Positions 25,201 through 37,736 of a DNA stretch of 64,000 bases are shown here, in pieces. Under the pieces are notes generated by a model. That model saw only the letters and a list, made by a program, of their open reading frames with translations. It ran no database searches and was not told the origin of the DNA. Every line of letters starts with the position of its first letter. Position 1 is the stretch's first letter. Source of the stretch: Trichinella spiralis. Its lineage: Eukaryota > Nematoda > Enoplea > Trichinellida > Trichinellidae. The DNA lies in the NCBI GenBank assembly GCA_000181795.3, contig CM012955.1, forward strand, positions 12,545,058 through 12,609,057, read 5' to 3'. Both the position numbers and the translations under genes were made by a program.

Positions 25201-27662
25201 CGAGTGAAATTTGAATAATTTTCAAAGAACAAAACGAATTGCACCAGGATGAAATAAAGTGCTGAAAATTGAGCCGTCTGTGACAGCTGTTTGTTCGAAA
25301 GTTGTCAGCAGTGCGGTGGTATGAAGTTTGAAATGATTAAAAATAAATGCAAAAATAGTGCTAAAATTTAATGTCTGGTTGTTGTTTTCTCGGCGACGAC
25401 GACGACGACGACGATGATGCATTTGGGCAAAAGAATGAAAGCATTAAATTTTTTTTTAATGGACGTTTCTATTATTGTTAAATTGGTTGAAAAAAGTCTT
25501 AGCACTTTGTTTTAGCTTTTTCTCTTTTGCAAAACAACAATATCCACTTACGCGGATATCTATTTTCAAAGCTTTGCTAGTTGTTTGCATTTTGCTGCTT
25601 AAGCGTTGATCACTTGCTCAGTCAGTGGACAACTGTTGTTTCAAAAACAAAACGCTTGATTAATGATCATTTTTCTGACGTTGCTCTTCACTTTTCGCTT
25701 GTGGTGGTATTCCTTTAGTTCAATTAGTTTCCAAATTATTCATACATCCAAAGGCGGAACACACTATCCAATTTTGCAATTGCATCATTATTCTAGAAAA
25801 GTTCAAATTATACGTATATTATTAATATTAATATTATTATTCTACATTGTAAAATTATATCTTGCGAATAAGAAATTATTCACATCAGAGCAGGTAAAGT
25901 CAACATTTCCATGTAGATATTAGTGAAAGAATTCAGTTCAAAAGGTCAGCATTACTAGCAAAAGCATCATTCATTATTAAAAGTTGACAGAAATAACTTT
26001 CCCCTGTCTCTCTGTGACAACAATGACAACGCCGATAAACAATGCTTGCAATAACAAATTCAGCACATTCAATCAGTAAATCACGCAATCAACCACTTGA
26101 TAAATAGAAATATTTATTATTAGTTTGCGATTTTTAAAAATTTCTAAAAACATGTTTTTATTAAAATTAAAAATAAATCAAGTATAAAATATACAACTTT
26201 CATTTTCAAATAATCATCTTGAAGTGATGATCTAATTTCGTGAAGCATGTTTTTATTGTATAAAATTGAAGATTTTATGAAAATAATATTTTTTCATTTG
26301 ATAATTTTTTTCAATGATGCACAATTTATTAAGAACAAGCAAATCGGATAGCAAATACAAATTGATTTCAAGTTATTAAAATTGAAATTAAATTTCTTCC
26401 TAGAATTTCAGTGAAGTGCATGGAATTTGAAGATTGACAACTTCACTGATTGCACTAGCTTTATCAAAATAGTTGTTCAGCAAATATTCCGTTTGTGATA
26501 AGTGTTTTCTTTTCCAACTGCAACCTGTCTGCCACGACGACAAATTTCACGTCAAATATAATTTAAATAATATTGACTAGAGTGAATATTTAGATATTTT
26601 TTTATTAAAAAAAATTATACAAGCTATGTGTATTTTATTTTTTTAAAAAACAATTTTTCTCGACTGATGAAATTTTGATCAACATTATTAATAGTAGAAA
26701 ATTCTGACGAAATGCGTACAATTTTATTGTGGATTTTTTTTTCATTGAGGAAATTTCTTCGAGGACATTATCAAAAGAAATAATTGAAACACTATTCAAA
26801 AATTCGCGGCCATACTGTTTTTTATTCGATACAAATCGATCAGTTTTTAATGTCATAATTTTTGTTCGTACGAATGTTCAAAAGTGTTTCTAGGGTAAAA
26901 TTGGTGGAAAATAATTTTCAAATATTTAAACTTTGTAAAATAGGATGTGTAATTTGTAAATAAAAAGATCATTCGAAAACCTATTCAAAATTGATAAATG
27001 TTGTTCATTTCGAATCGAGTTAGTGCATAAAATTGAACAGTAAAAAATTTGAAATCTATACAGTATTGGATTGAGAAAGTTAACGTATTTGTATATTATT
27101 GTTTGTTGTCTGTGATACTGCCGATCAAAGTGGGTGCGAAACATCTTTTATTTTTTTGTCGTCACAGTGTCTGTGTCATATTAGATAAACGAAATAAATT
27201 GAAAGAATAAAAAATGTGTTTACAAAAGCATCATCAGTGAAAAGCACATCATTTACTGTAAATGTTTACTGTAGTATTTGTTTTAAAGAATTTTTATAGA
27301 ATGATGGAAATAGCATTTTTTTTTTAGAAATTTTATTGTTATAATGTGTACAGTGCATGTTGAAAATGGTTTTTCTTTTCAAAATTATTTTATTGAAAAT
27401 CTAAATTTGTCGAATTTTCGTTGAAAATAAGCAATGGGCGATTTGTTTAAATTAATTATTGCAATAATAAAATATTTGAAGAAAAAATATATTTATAATT
27501 AATGGTCGGTTTGAGTTGAAAAAGTTTGAAGTGTGAAATATTTGTGAATGCGGAAAATTGAAAATCTGCAATTAGTCTATCGTATTGCGATGAACTTGCT
27601 TGATTGTCTACTGTAGCGCATGCATACTGGCAGGCAGTAGTGTTAGGACGCGGTCAGTGGAG
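19241..27662. other. 8.4 kb gene-poor region upstream of phosphofructokinase
   Basis: I see no convincing gene. Features that can be pointed to: an AAAAT tandem at 19441-19463; a GC-richer island at 21720-21910 with an open plus-strand frame beginning MAIRQVALSGEWW at 21772; G-rich runs at 21641-21665 and 25104-25135; CTAG-rich sequence at 23283-23310; CAG/AGC repeats at 24377-24403 and 24557-24577; and a CGA repeat at 25392-25417. The 24.1-24.75 kb part is open on both strands around the CAG tracts and could hold a low-complexity coding exon, but no single frame is persuasive. The open frames at 22956-23288 and 23421-23681 are hydrophobic translations of T-rich DNA. Confidence 0.5.
24377..24577. 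repeat. Two CAG/AGC trinucleotide tracts 150 bp apart
   Basis: Interrupted CAG repeats lie at 24377-24403 and 24557-24577. On the plus strand the second reads as poly-Gln or poly-Ser depending on frame; on the minus strand as poly-Ala or poly-Leu. Frames are open for 70-110 codons on both strands around them, so coding use cannot be excluded, but no flanking domain is recognisable. Confidence 0.6.
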
Positions 27663-27888
27663 ATGAGTCTCTCGAAAAGCGACCGTACTGTAGAATTGTC
27701 TTCGTTTCTCAAATCAAGTCCGTCGGTTCCGCTTGTGGAACGACTGCTGGACGAATGTTCAATTGAGTTTCCCTTCAAACGTACCAACAGTGCGATATGC
27801 AATCTGACTCGCGACGGCGAGCACGTGCGTCCGCATTTGCACAAGGGGCGTGTACTGGCCATGCTGACATCCGGAGGGGATTCTCCAG
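27663..27888 (+). CDS. PFK: PFK alternative first exon A (ends [15 protein letters not shown])
   Basis: The exon begins at ATG 27663 ([15 protein letters not shown]) and encodes 75 residues plus one base of the next codon. It ends with the nucleotide-binding loop TSGGDSPG. The donor GTGAGC is strong and phase 1, matching the acceptor at 28281. The frame is open upstream to about 27600, so the start could be slightly earlier. The SPG form of the loop resembles bacterial PFK and the C-terminal halves of eukaryotic PFK more than the usual eukaryotic N-terminal AQG. Confidence 0.85.
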
Positions 27889-29199
27889 GTGAGCTTTGGT
27901 TATTTTTTTGTTTTTTTCTCTTTTCAGCTTAATTTGGAACCGCCTTTTTGCGCTATGGCTGACGAGGCGGACGTGGTCGGCGAAAGCCGAGATTCTGTGC
28001 CTGTGCTTCCGCCTCAGACGGTAAAGCCGAGATTCGTATCTCGACTCGACTCGATCGTCAGTTTTGCCGGTCGAGAAGGCGATTTAGTACTGCCCAGAAG
28101 TCAAATTGGACGCTGTTTGGCTGTTTTTACGAGCGGTGGTGATAGTCAAGGTGCAACAAATAGCATTGGAATCATATCACAGTGGACCCATTTTCCAACA
28201 ATTTTGCTTTCGTTTTTAATTATTATTCATTCAATTGATTATTTTATTTATTGTCAAGTATTATTTGTTTTATTTTACAGGAATGAACGCAGCGTTGAGA
28301 GCAGTGTGCCGTATGGGATTGTATCTTGGTTGCCAAGTTTATTTCATCCACGAAGGTTATCAGGGTATGGTCGACGGCGACAGATATATCAAAGAAGCGA
28401 CTTGGAACAGCGTTAGTGATATAATTCAAAAAAGTGGAACTATTATCGGCAGTGCACGTTCGAAAGATTTTCGAACAAGACAGGGTCGTCTGAAGGCGGC
28501 GGAAAATTTATTGAAACGCAACATCACAAATTTGGTTTGCATCGGCGGCGATGGCAGTTTGACAGGTACATTTATCTATCTATTTATCTGTGAATGATAA
28601 TAACAATAATATTCTTATTATTGGCGATGTTAAATTTTGTTCATTTTCAAAAGAGAAATTTATTACTTATTCAGTTGTTGTTGTTTTTTAAAATTGACAT
28701 TATTCGATTAGTGCACTTTTCATTTTTTTTCACTCTTTCTTCGAACAATATGCAGTGCTGCTAAATGGGTTTTCGAAATCAATTTAACTTTCAACTCTAT
28801 TAATTAAGTTAGTTGCTTCTGACAGGAGATTTATTTTTTTTCCAGTGCTGCTTTGAATAGAATTACACATTTCTTTGGACAAATTGAAAGCCGATAATTG
28901 TTCATAGCAGCGGATTCAGTAATCTTAGTGTCACTTTTCACTGTGCATGTAATTAAAAAGAAACTACTTTCTCACGTGAGCAATGTCAGTGTCAGTATGT
29001 GAAGGTTTTCTTTGTTCCCCCCCCCTTATCATTAAGCTTGATTCTATAGAAGTTATTGTGATAAAAGATAATAAAAGATTTTCCATCACAACCAAACGAT
29101 GACCCGATTTTTATCTTTTTTTTTCTCTGTCTCTCACGTAATATTGCATCATGCTCGTATAATTGCAGTGGAAAGAAAATTGCGTTATTGACTTTTTTA

Positions 29200-29230
<31 letters not shown>

Positions 29231-31836
29231 CATTCCAGAGATGATGCAACTCATTTTGTATTGTCTGCATTTTCATTTGAGAAATAAGTGGTTTGATTGA
29301 TTTTTATGAATAATGTTTTCAGTCGTCAAATTTCTACACAATACTGTGTTATTTTACCTAAAGATGATGCTTTTTTTCATTCAATTGTATGATTCATTTT
29401 TTATTTGAAAAGTAATCAATATAATTGATTTTAGTTTAGTTTTTTTTTCTATTACGGATTGCCTTTGTTCTGTACTGTGAAGGTTCAGAGGCAGTTGGAA
29501 TTTGATAATAAATTCACGTTTGTTGTATACATTAAATTTTGAAAAGTGGACGAAAAATGTGCACGTTAATTTCTATTAGTTTTCTTTTTTTTAAAAAATT
29601 GTTGTGATTTATTTGAATTTTGTTCGTGAAAATAATTTCTGTATACTGTAAAGTAACAATTTTATCCTCGCGGGGAATAACCTGTAGAAATGCTTTTTTC
29701 CAATAACAACTCACTCAGAAGCTAGCTCTAAACGCTCTAGCTGTTGATATATTGATTTGTATGAATGAAATTTTTTGAAATTTAATTAATTAATTTATTT
29801 GTTTTGTTTAATGTAAGGTGCGAATACATTTCGCCAAGAATGGCCGGAATTGTTGAACGAATTGGTCGAAAGTGGTCGAATTAGTGCCGAAAAAGCCCAA
29901 CAATTTCCCAACATCAACATCGTCGGATTGGTCGGTTCGATTGACAACGACTTTTGCGGAACCGACATGACCATCGGTACCGATACCGCTTTGCACCGAA
30001 TCATCGAAGCGGTCGATGCTGTCCAATCCACTGCCCAAAGTCACCAGCGATCTTTTGTCATCGAAGTCATGGGACGACATTGTGGCTATTTGGCTTTGGT
30101 GGCCGCGTTGGCTTCCGAAGCGGATTGGGCTTTCATTCCCGAATGGCCACCGCCGGTCGATTGGCGCGACATTCTCTGCACCCGCATGCAACAAGCTCGG
30201 GAACAAGGCCAACGAGTGAATATTATAATTTGTGCCGAGGGTGCGGTCGACCGTGACGGCAATCCAATTACAAGCAACATGATTCGAGATTTGATCGTCG
30301 ATCGTCTCCACTACGATACCAGAGTGACCGTTTTGGGTCACGTCCAACGTGGTGGTAATCCGTCGGCGTTCGATCGTCTGCTCGGCAGTCGCATGGGCGC
30401 CGAAGCGGTTTTGGCTTTGATGGACACGTCGCCGGATGCGGAATCTTGCGTTATCGCATTGGACGGCAATTCGATCGTCCGCGTACCGTTGATGCAGTGT
30501 GTCGAACGTACACAACTTGTACAGAAGGCGATGGAAGAGAAAAATTGGGATTTGGCGGTCCGTTTGCGAGGTCGAAGTTTCCAAAGGAACTTGGAAACGT
30601 ACAAATTGTTGGCCAAATTGCGTCCACCTACGGAAAAAGGCAACCTGAGCGGTGGGCATATTTTCACGTTGGCCGTGATGAACGTCGGCGCTCCCGCTTG
30701 TGGCATGAACGCGGCCGTGAGATCCTTTGTCCGCAATGCTCTTTGTCACAACTGCAAAGTGTTGGCGGTGAAAGATTCGTTCGAAGGTCTGATGAAAGGC
30801 AACGTCCAAGAGATGAACTGGTGCGACGTGAGCAATTGGTCGATGTTTGGTGGTTCATTTTTGGGAACCCAAAAATCGCTGCCGACGAAAAATATCGAAA
30901 AAGTGGTCGAACAGTTGCGCAATTTGAAAATTGACGGTCTCTTTTTGATCGGCGGTTTCGAAGCTTTTCATTCGTGCTTGATCATGGCCGAAAATCGTGA
31001 CAAATACAAAGAATTTTGCATCCCAATGATGGTTTTACCATGTACGATCAGCAACAACGTTCCCGGAACCAGCTTTTCCGTTGGTTCCGACACGGCTTTG
31101 AATGAAATTTGCAATTTGATCGACAAAGTGAAACAGTCGGCCATTGGAACCAAACGACGCGTTTTCATTGTCGAAACGATGGGCGGCTATTGTGGCTATT
31201 TGGCCACGTTGTCCGCACTGGCATCCGGAGCCGACAATGCGTACATTTTCGAAGAACCGTTCACTGTCGACGACATCAAAGAAGACGTACGCGTGATTGC
31301 GCAAAAAATGGTCAAAGGGGTCCAGCGGTATATTATCATGCGCAGCGAAAATGCCAATCCAAATTATACAACCCAGTTCATCATGCAACTGTTCAGCGAA
31401 GAAGGCAAAGGCGAATTCAGTACTCGTATAAATATTTTGGGCCACGCCCAACAAGGCGGTAGTGCTACACCGTTTGACAGAAATTTGGCTACTCGAATGG
31501 CCGCTCATGCGGTGGAATTTTTGGTTGGCAAGTGTCGAGAATTTTTCCAACCCAGCGACGGCCGTGTATTTACCAACACACCCGATTCGGCCGTACTGCT
31601 CGGCATTCAAGCACGTCGATCCCAAGCGACGCCGATTCAAGAGATCAAGTTCGAATTATTATTTATTTTTATCTATCTTTTTTTGTTATTTTGCTTTTTC
31701 TTTCAGAAAAAAGAGCGATTTTGTTCATCGTTTGCCAACCGAACAGTGGTGGTTGAAGCTACGACCGTTGCTTCGCATTTTAGCCAAACACGACAGCATA
31801 TACGAAGTGTCGGCCGTGAAAATGGACTTGAAATGA
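27663..31836 (+). CDS. PFK: ATP-dependent 6-phosphofructokinase, eukaryotic tandem-domain type
   Basis: The enzyme phosphorylates fructose 6-phosphate to fructose 1,6-bisphosphate, the committed step of glycolysis, in the cytosol. Exons are 27663-27888 (first exon A) or 27955-28150 (first exon B), then 28281-28565, 29818-31648 and 31707-31836, all phase-consistent: 823 or 813 residues (human PFKM 780 from memory). The N-terminal catalytic half shows [15 protein letters not shown], [31 protein letters not shown] (with the catalytic-type Asp) and the [10 protein letters not shown] and GHVQRGG motifs. The C-terminal regulatory half shows [59 protein letters not shown] and TPFDRN. The end [18 protein letters not shown] is a family hallmark. 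The last donor is GTTCGA, weak, but it is the only one that restores the family sequence at [11 protein letters not shown]. The large third exon has open antisense frames that are shadows. Confidence 0.96.
27955..28150 (+). CDS. PFK: PFK alternative first exon B (ends [16 protein letters not shown])
   Basis: The exon begins at ATG 27955 ([13 protein letters not shown]) and encodes 65 residues plus one base, ending in TSGGDSQG, the same functional loop as exon A. Its donor (GTGCAA) is also phase 1, so it splices equally well to 28281. An acceptor-like TTTTCTCTTTTCAG ends at 27927, 39 nt after exon A's donor. Splicing A to B through it would give an immediate stop (G+CT TAA), so A and B should be alternatives. 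The acceptor may serve for spliced-leader addition. Confidence 0.82.
28566..29817 (+). other. Long PFK intron (1252 bp)
   Basis: This intron lies between the exon ending GGDGSLTG and the one starting ANTFRQEW. It is T-rich, with a C9 run at about 29019 and a TC dinucleotide tract at 29203-29224. No coding or RNA feature was seen. Confidence 0.6.
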
Positions 31837-32619
31837 TAATGCTTATTATAAAAAAATTATTCTCGTCCGCTTTCTATTCTCTAGTCTAGTGTGGACAATT
31901 ATGATTATTATTCTAGTTTGATTCCGATAATAATGATCTTTCTGGAGGGAAATTGACCTCCGAAAATCCAGTCCATGTAGTAGTGGGAATTTGTTTCATT
32001 CATTTATTCATTCATTATTCAGTAATTACTTTTTTTCCAAAAAAAAATGTTCTAGTTCCTCTCCATCTACTCCTTCCCCTTCTGTTTTTCCATTGAACAT
32101 TTTCATCGTATAATAATTAATAATCTGTAGTTAGTTAATAACCAGCAGTACGCTGTTATAATATTTGAGCGACTGCAAAAAATGATGGATGCCATCGATC
32201 AGTTTGATGCCATTTTTTCCACTTTTGCATCATATTTTTAGTTCCAGTATGCATCCAGAAGAGAAGAGCGACCGAATTTGTTTGGTCCGCTCTGTGTGCG
32301 AATTTATTATTATTATTCACCGCAGTTTTGCATGTTCTCTTATTTCTCATTATCCCGTAAAGGTTTGTCTCTAAGTAAATGAATAAAAAATAAATAAAAA
32401 AATACCTATATCTATATACGTATATATTGAAAGCAGTAAAGTATGCTTAGCACGTGTTTGTGTTTCAGCTTGTCTGTTTGTGTGGTTCAGGTTGAATTGT
32501 CGACCGCTAATAGTTTTCTTTGTAGTATGTTGGTTTGGCTTTTATTCTTATTCCACTAATGCATTCACCGACTAAGTGCTCACATTTGCTCGTTCATCTG
32601 TTTCTTCACAGCTTGTAAA
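31837..32619. other. Intergenic region PFK to COX11
   Basis: This is 783 bp of AT-rich sequence. AATAAA-like signals occur at about 32381-32398, consistent with a PFK 3' end. A pyrimidine-rich stretch ending TTCTTCACAG (32611) lies 8 nt before the COX11 start codon. I see no other gene. Confidence 0.5.
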
Positions 32620-33760
32620 ATGACGACAATGTTCGGTCGATGTGGTGGACCACTGCTACTTCGTTGGGCAAGAGCATCCGGTGGTGTTGGTGGACATCTG
32701 TGTTGCCAGTCGACTGAAATTGGCTTTTCGTCGAAACGATTGGTGAAAGTTTGGCTTTGCACGGCGACGAACCGTACCACCACCACCACCACCACCAACA
32801 AGTATCCCAAACTTAGGCAATCGTCGATGAAGCAGAAAAAGCTCGATATTGCCATGTACGCTGTTGGGGGTGTGGTTCTTTTCATCGGCATCACTTTCGC
32901 TTCAGTGCCATTGTATCGCATCTTTTGTCAGGTATTGATTTTCCATTTGTGATTATTTTTCTCCGTTTTATTTTTTTTCCACTTGCAAATAAATATTAAT
33001 ACTGTAATGAAAGCTGAGTACGGATGTGGAATATATAAGCGAATGTCAATCGTTCAGTTTTGTTATTTGAAACAGATTTTTCCAGTGTAAATTTAAATTG
33101 ATTTTTCGTTAAAGAAAACTGGCCTTGGCGGTGATTCGAGAACTATAAGACGAAAAAACGATGGAATTGCGGATCTTACCGTTGTCCAAGATCGTCTTAT
33201 TCGAGTTCGATTCAACGCGGACTCGAACATGGCTTGGAAATTTACGCCTCTTCAGGACGAAATTTTGGTAACCCTTATTGTTTTGTCTTTCTTTTCTTAA
33301 CCAATTTTTTATGCTTATTTATTTATTTTTTTTTTGATCTATTTTTATGCAGGTTCATCCGGGTGAAACCGCTTTGGCATTTTACACTGCAATCAATGCA
33401 ACTGACCGACCAATTGTAGGCATTGCGACTTACAATATCGTACCCGCAGAAGCGGGTCTGTATTTTAACAAAATTCAGGTACAATTATTGTTTTCTTTTG
33501 GGAATGATTTTGTATTTATTTCACTTATTTAATAATAATAATTCGATTCGGTCGTTTAGTGTTTCTGTTTCGAGGAACAGTTGATCAATCCTGGTGAAGA
33601 GGTTGATTTGCCTGTATTTTTTTACATTGATCCAGAATACGCGGACGATGCCTACTTGGAACGTGTGGATGAAATTTTTTTGAATTACACTTTTTTCGAA
33701 TCCAAGCAGGGTCTGCAATTTGACAAAAACAATTTCTGGCCCCTGGCGAAGCCGAAATGA
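32620..33760 (+). CDS. COX11: Cytochrome c oxidase assembly protein COX11 (copper chaperone)
   Basis: Four exons, 32620-32931, 33115-33267, 33353-33478 and 33560-33760, are all phase 0 and give about 263 residues (human 276 from memory). COX11 is anchored in the mitochondrial inner membrane and delivers copper to the CuB site of COX1. The N-terminus is Arg-rich with few acids, as expected of a mitochondrial presequence, and includes a run of Thr from an ACC repeat. One membrane helix covers about 77-102 and ends in VPLYRIFCQ, whose Cys 103 is a conserved copper-related residue. The intermembrane-space part has TGLGG, RVRFNAD, PGETALAFYTA, GIATYNIVP and the copper-binding pair CFCFEEQ (Cys 198 and 200), followed by FFYIDPEY. 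The key residues are all present. The acceptor at 33115 (TTAAAG) is weak but gives the family sequence. Confidence 0.96.
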
Positions 33761-36484
33761 TCGATCTGTTCAATCCGTGGCAACGGTTGTTGTGGTTTTG
33801 TTTTTCTTCCACCGATACGCACCTCTGAGCAAGTGAACGCAGCCGAAGGGTTAGAATTGATCTTGTTGCCGGATTAATTGTTCAAATTGTTCCATAATAA
33901 TTAATAAATATATGATAATATTCCGAACAGTTTTGTTGAATAATTGTTGAAAATAATAAAATTGGACAATTCAATCTTCTAATAATTCGATGTTGCAGGC
34001 GCACAATGATCAAACAATGCTATAGGGTAGGGTATGACTTTTACAATGTGCACAATTGCGCGTGTATTAATTAATTAATTAATTAATTTTGTTTTTCTTT
34101 TCCAATTTGTGATGGTAAAAGTGACTGTTTTTATCAGTTTTAGGAAAAAGAGAAAAAATCAAATGGAAATAGATGTGCACGAGCTTGATTTTGAAGCTAA
34201 TCGAAATTTTTCACGTCTGAATTAGATTGTTGTTGCGGTTCACATTTCACGAAAAGAAAAATCACCACCACAATGGCTAACAAACCACAAAGCTTCTGAT
34301 TAACAACATTTCAATACTGCTTGTGAATGGTGAGTGGGTTTGCTTGTTTTTCTTTTCTTTTTTTGCTCAATAAGCTAAAAATTCATTCCCAACTCAAATT
34401 CATGCATGATGTATGACGATGAGGTGAGGTGATAATTTTTCCATTCTGCACAGTCGACGTCACAAATGCAAAGTGCAATTATTCAAATACCAGTTGGCAG
34501 GAGAGTATTAATTTGCCACAAGTAAAGGTGAAATGGAATTTTCGATAACGCCAACAGGCAATGAGAAAATTCTGTGTCATCGTTGTGAAAGCATATTTAT
34601 CAAAGTCAATCAAAAATTTTTCAAACTCTTTCTTGCTTGTACAATCAAGATATAATAACACGGCAAATAACAGTGTCCAAATGTTCAAAGTGGAAAGTAC
34701 AAAACACAATTCACGTGCTGAGCACAACTTTACAATGCTCGTTTGTTTTCTCTTTTGAAGCAATTTTTACTTATTTCAAAATTTCAAAGCGAAACCCATT
34801 TCTATTATATATATATATATATATCGATTGCAACATAAACAAATTGAATTGAATTTAAATTTCCAATGGATTGCAATAAATTTATTTGCATATTTAAATT
34901 TTTTGTTCGATCATTTTATTCAGCCCTGAATACAGTAGCCCGTGATTGAATTAAAAAATAATTAAGATCAATCAGTTGATCATCATATTTTGAATGTAAA
35001 AATTAGTAGATTAATTTCCATTCGATTGGAAAATTTTTTCGTCATAATAATTGTTCAAGAAGGGATTGAAATTGCTTTTTCTTTCTTTCTTCTTCTTCTT
35101 CTTATTCTTTTCAATGGCTCAGAAATTGAAATAAATTCTTCCACTGTTGTCGGCTAATGGAACAGTGTAAATTGTTGTTTCTCTGGACACCAAGACCAAG
35201 AATAATGTCGTTCACCTTCTTCTTCTTCTTCTTCTTCTTCTTCTGCTTTTCTATTCTTGTTTTTCCAATTTCTTCATGCATTATTGGTGTTGTTTGGTTG
35301 TGTAATATTTGTTTTCTTGTTTGTGATTTAAAATCCAGAACACACTTTGTCTCCGCCACTGCATCTCTGCTGCATTGTTCATTGTTTGCGCGGGTTTTTT
35401 CTTCCCCCTTTGCCCACTCTCGAAGCATTATTTGAATCATCGATTCATTTTAAAACGGTATTCATCGACTTCAACTTTCATTGCAAAGCTGAACAGTTTT
35501 TTTTCTCTGTAATAAATGTAAATTTGTCACTTTATCTTGAATTATTATATGGTCAATTTTTCCAGTGACACACTTGTGTTTAGTCATTAAATTTTTCATC
35601 ACGTGAACAACAGCAGCATGCTTGTTTCAAAATGCAACGTCACAAAAGAAAAAAACAATTATGCATCTTCCCAATTCAGAATAATATGTGTGTTGTTCAC
35701 CTTGTTTTATTGGGCAGAAACAATTGGTTTAATATTTTTTTACTAACAGATTTCAAACGGATACCTACTTCTGCTTCGCTCTACTGTTCGTAAACCTGGT
35801 TTATTTTCAATTGTCCACTTAACCGACAGACAGACAGGCTTGGTTTGAAATTCGGCACCATGCACGATATGCATGTGCTTGCCTGTATGTGAACAGTATG
35901 GAAGGAAAATTTGCAACATTCTTCAACTAGAAATATATTAATTTTCTTAATGGAAAAGTTTAAATATTTGAAATAGCACATTTTCAATATACAAAGTCAA
36001 ATTGACGGCTTTTCACATTTTTTTTATGCGCTTTGTATGTGTACTGGTTGACAATTTTTCAAGTAGAAGAAAGTTATTATAATAATTAGATTAAATTTTC
36101 AATGCAACAGTTTCGCATAGTGTAAATTGCTTTTAGTCTTTTTTTTAATCATTAGCAAAAGAAATTTACAAAACTTTTGCAAGTGTGGCGGCGGTTGAAA
36201 GCAAAAAGCACCGTTCTAAATTTGTCATGGTAAATTTGTTTTCAACACTTTGATGAACATTATTACCAAAGAGCGTTGTAGTACAGCGTATGTCATTTCA
36301 ATTTTGCTAACAAAATTGTCATCAATTATTCATTAATATTTTACATTCTACCTGTACAAGCAAACTGATGCAAAAAAAGATTTTTTACATTGTAATAGTT
36401 GTATTTGAATCAGTTGTAATATTTTGTTTTGCCTATTTTGAAATATAGAATACAACGTATAATAATATTTCACGAAGATGATAA

Positions 36485-36518
36485 ATTGCATAATAATAAT
36501 AATATATTATTATGCAAT
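36485..36518. repeat. AT-rich palindrome (ATTGCATAATAAT arms)
   Basis: ATTGCATAATAAT is followed, after a few A/T bases, by its reverse complement ATTATTATGCAAT. The arms are about 13 bp. It could extrude as a hairpin. It has no flanking features that would make it a terminator or a miRNA precursor, since the arms are too short. Confidence 0.6.
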
Positions 36519-37736
36519 GTGAAATTTGAGTTGAATGCACTGAGCTTATTGAACGGACAGAATAGCAGAAGGCGCCAGTGGGTCGCATGCTTGTTCGAGT
36601 TGTTGAAAATTTGTTCGCGTTGACGCAGCAGATGCTATTAGAATTATCAAAATTTGACAATTAGCAACAGTGGTTCAAATGAAACCGATTAATTAACTGA
36701 GCCAAATTGAGTTTGCAAAATGAGTGGAATGCAACAATATGCTAGCATGGGTAAGATAAGATGAGCTGGTGAAATTTTTCTTATCTGAAATGTCCACTTT
36801 CCTCAGCATTGTGTTCATATATATATATATATATATATATGCGAAAGTTGAAGCCAGCTTGTCAGAAGCGAACAGGCACTCATTAGATTAAATTTTTATT
36901 AACTTGCCATTGTAATAATTTACTGAGGTGGCTGTTGATGAGATGTATCAGTGGGATGTTGATGATGTTTGAAAAGTGATGTGTGAACAAAGTGAAAAGT
37001 GATTTCTCTTCTTTGTGCTTGCTTGATGTGCGCTTCAATTCTAGGCACGACGTCACTTGAAGAAGACTGTCATTGGCCGGATGCAGTGTGTGATTTAAAC
37101 GAGCTTGAACCGGTCTACTGGTCCACGTAACCAGGCCTGTCCGGTTGAGCAGATTTTACAATTGGCCAAGCTGAATTGCAAGCGGCCTACATTAACAACT
37201 GTGAACATTTTTCTTTCTTTTCACATACCCAGTAATGCTGTTAGCTGTTTTATTAGCTTACTATTTATTAGCTACTTTAATACAATACTGGAAACAATAG
37301 TTGAGCAGCAACAACAACAACAACAACAACACTAACAACAACCGTATAGAAAAAAACAAAAGTAAAAAAGAAACAACATCCGCTAATAGTACACGAAGAA
37401 ACAAATCAACTACATTCGAGTAGGCATTGGATCTTTCTGTTCCATTGGGCGTGCTTGTCATCATGACCCCCCACGCTTGTACGTGTCCTTATTAGTTGGT
37501 TGATCGAGATCAATTTTGATTGGTTGATAATTTTCACTGCAGCCGCTTTTACTGAACGGTGTAAGCAGCGACTTTGCCACCAAAGCACCAATTGACTGCC
37601 CCTAGAACTGCTTAACTGCATCTTCACAACTCAGCTATTAGTACTGTAGTGGTTGCTTTTTCCATTTGTGACTGTGGTACAAGACGAATCAGTTGATAAG
37701 TGTTGAATATATACATATCCATATATATATATATAT

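Noticed and set aside
29808-30809. 333-codon minus-strand frame
   Set aside because: It is antisense to the large PFK exon, where codon bias keeps the complement open; the sense strand matches PFK throughout.
31035-31640. 201-codon minus-strand frame
   Set aside because: It is antisense to the C-terminal half of PFK, with no independent support.
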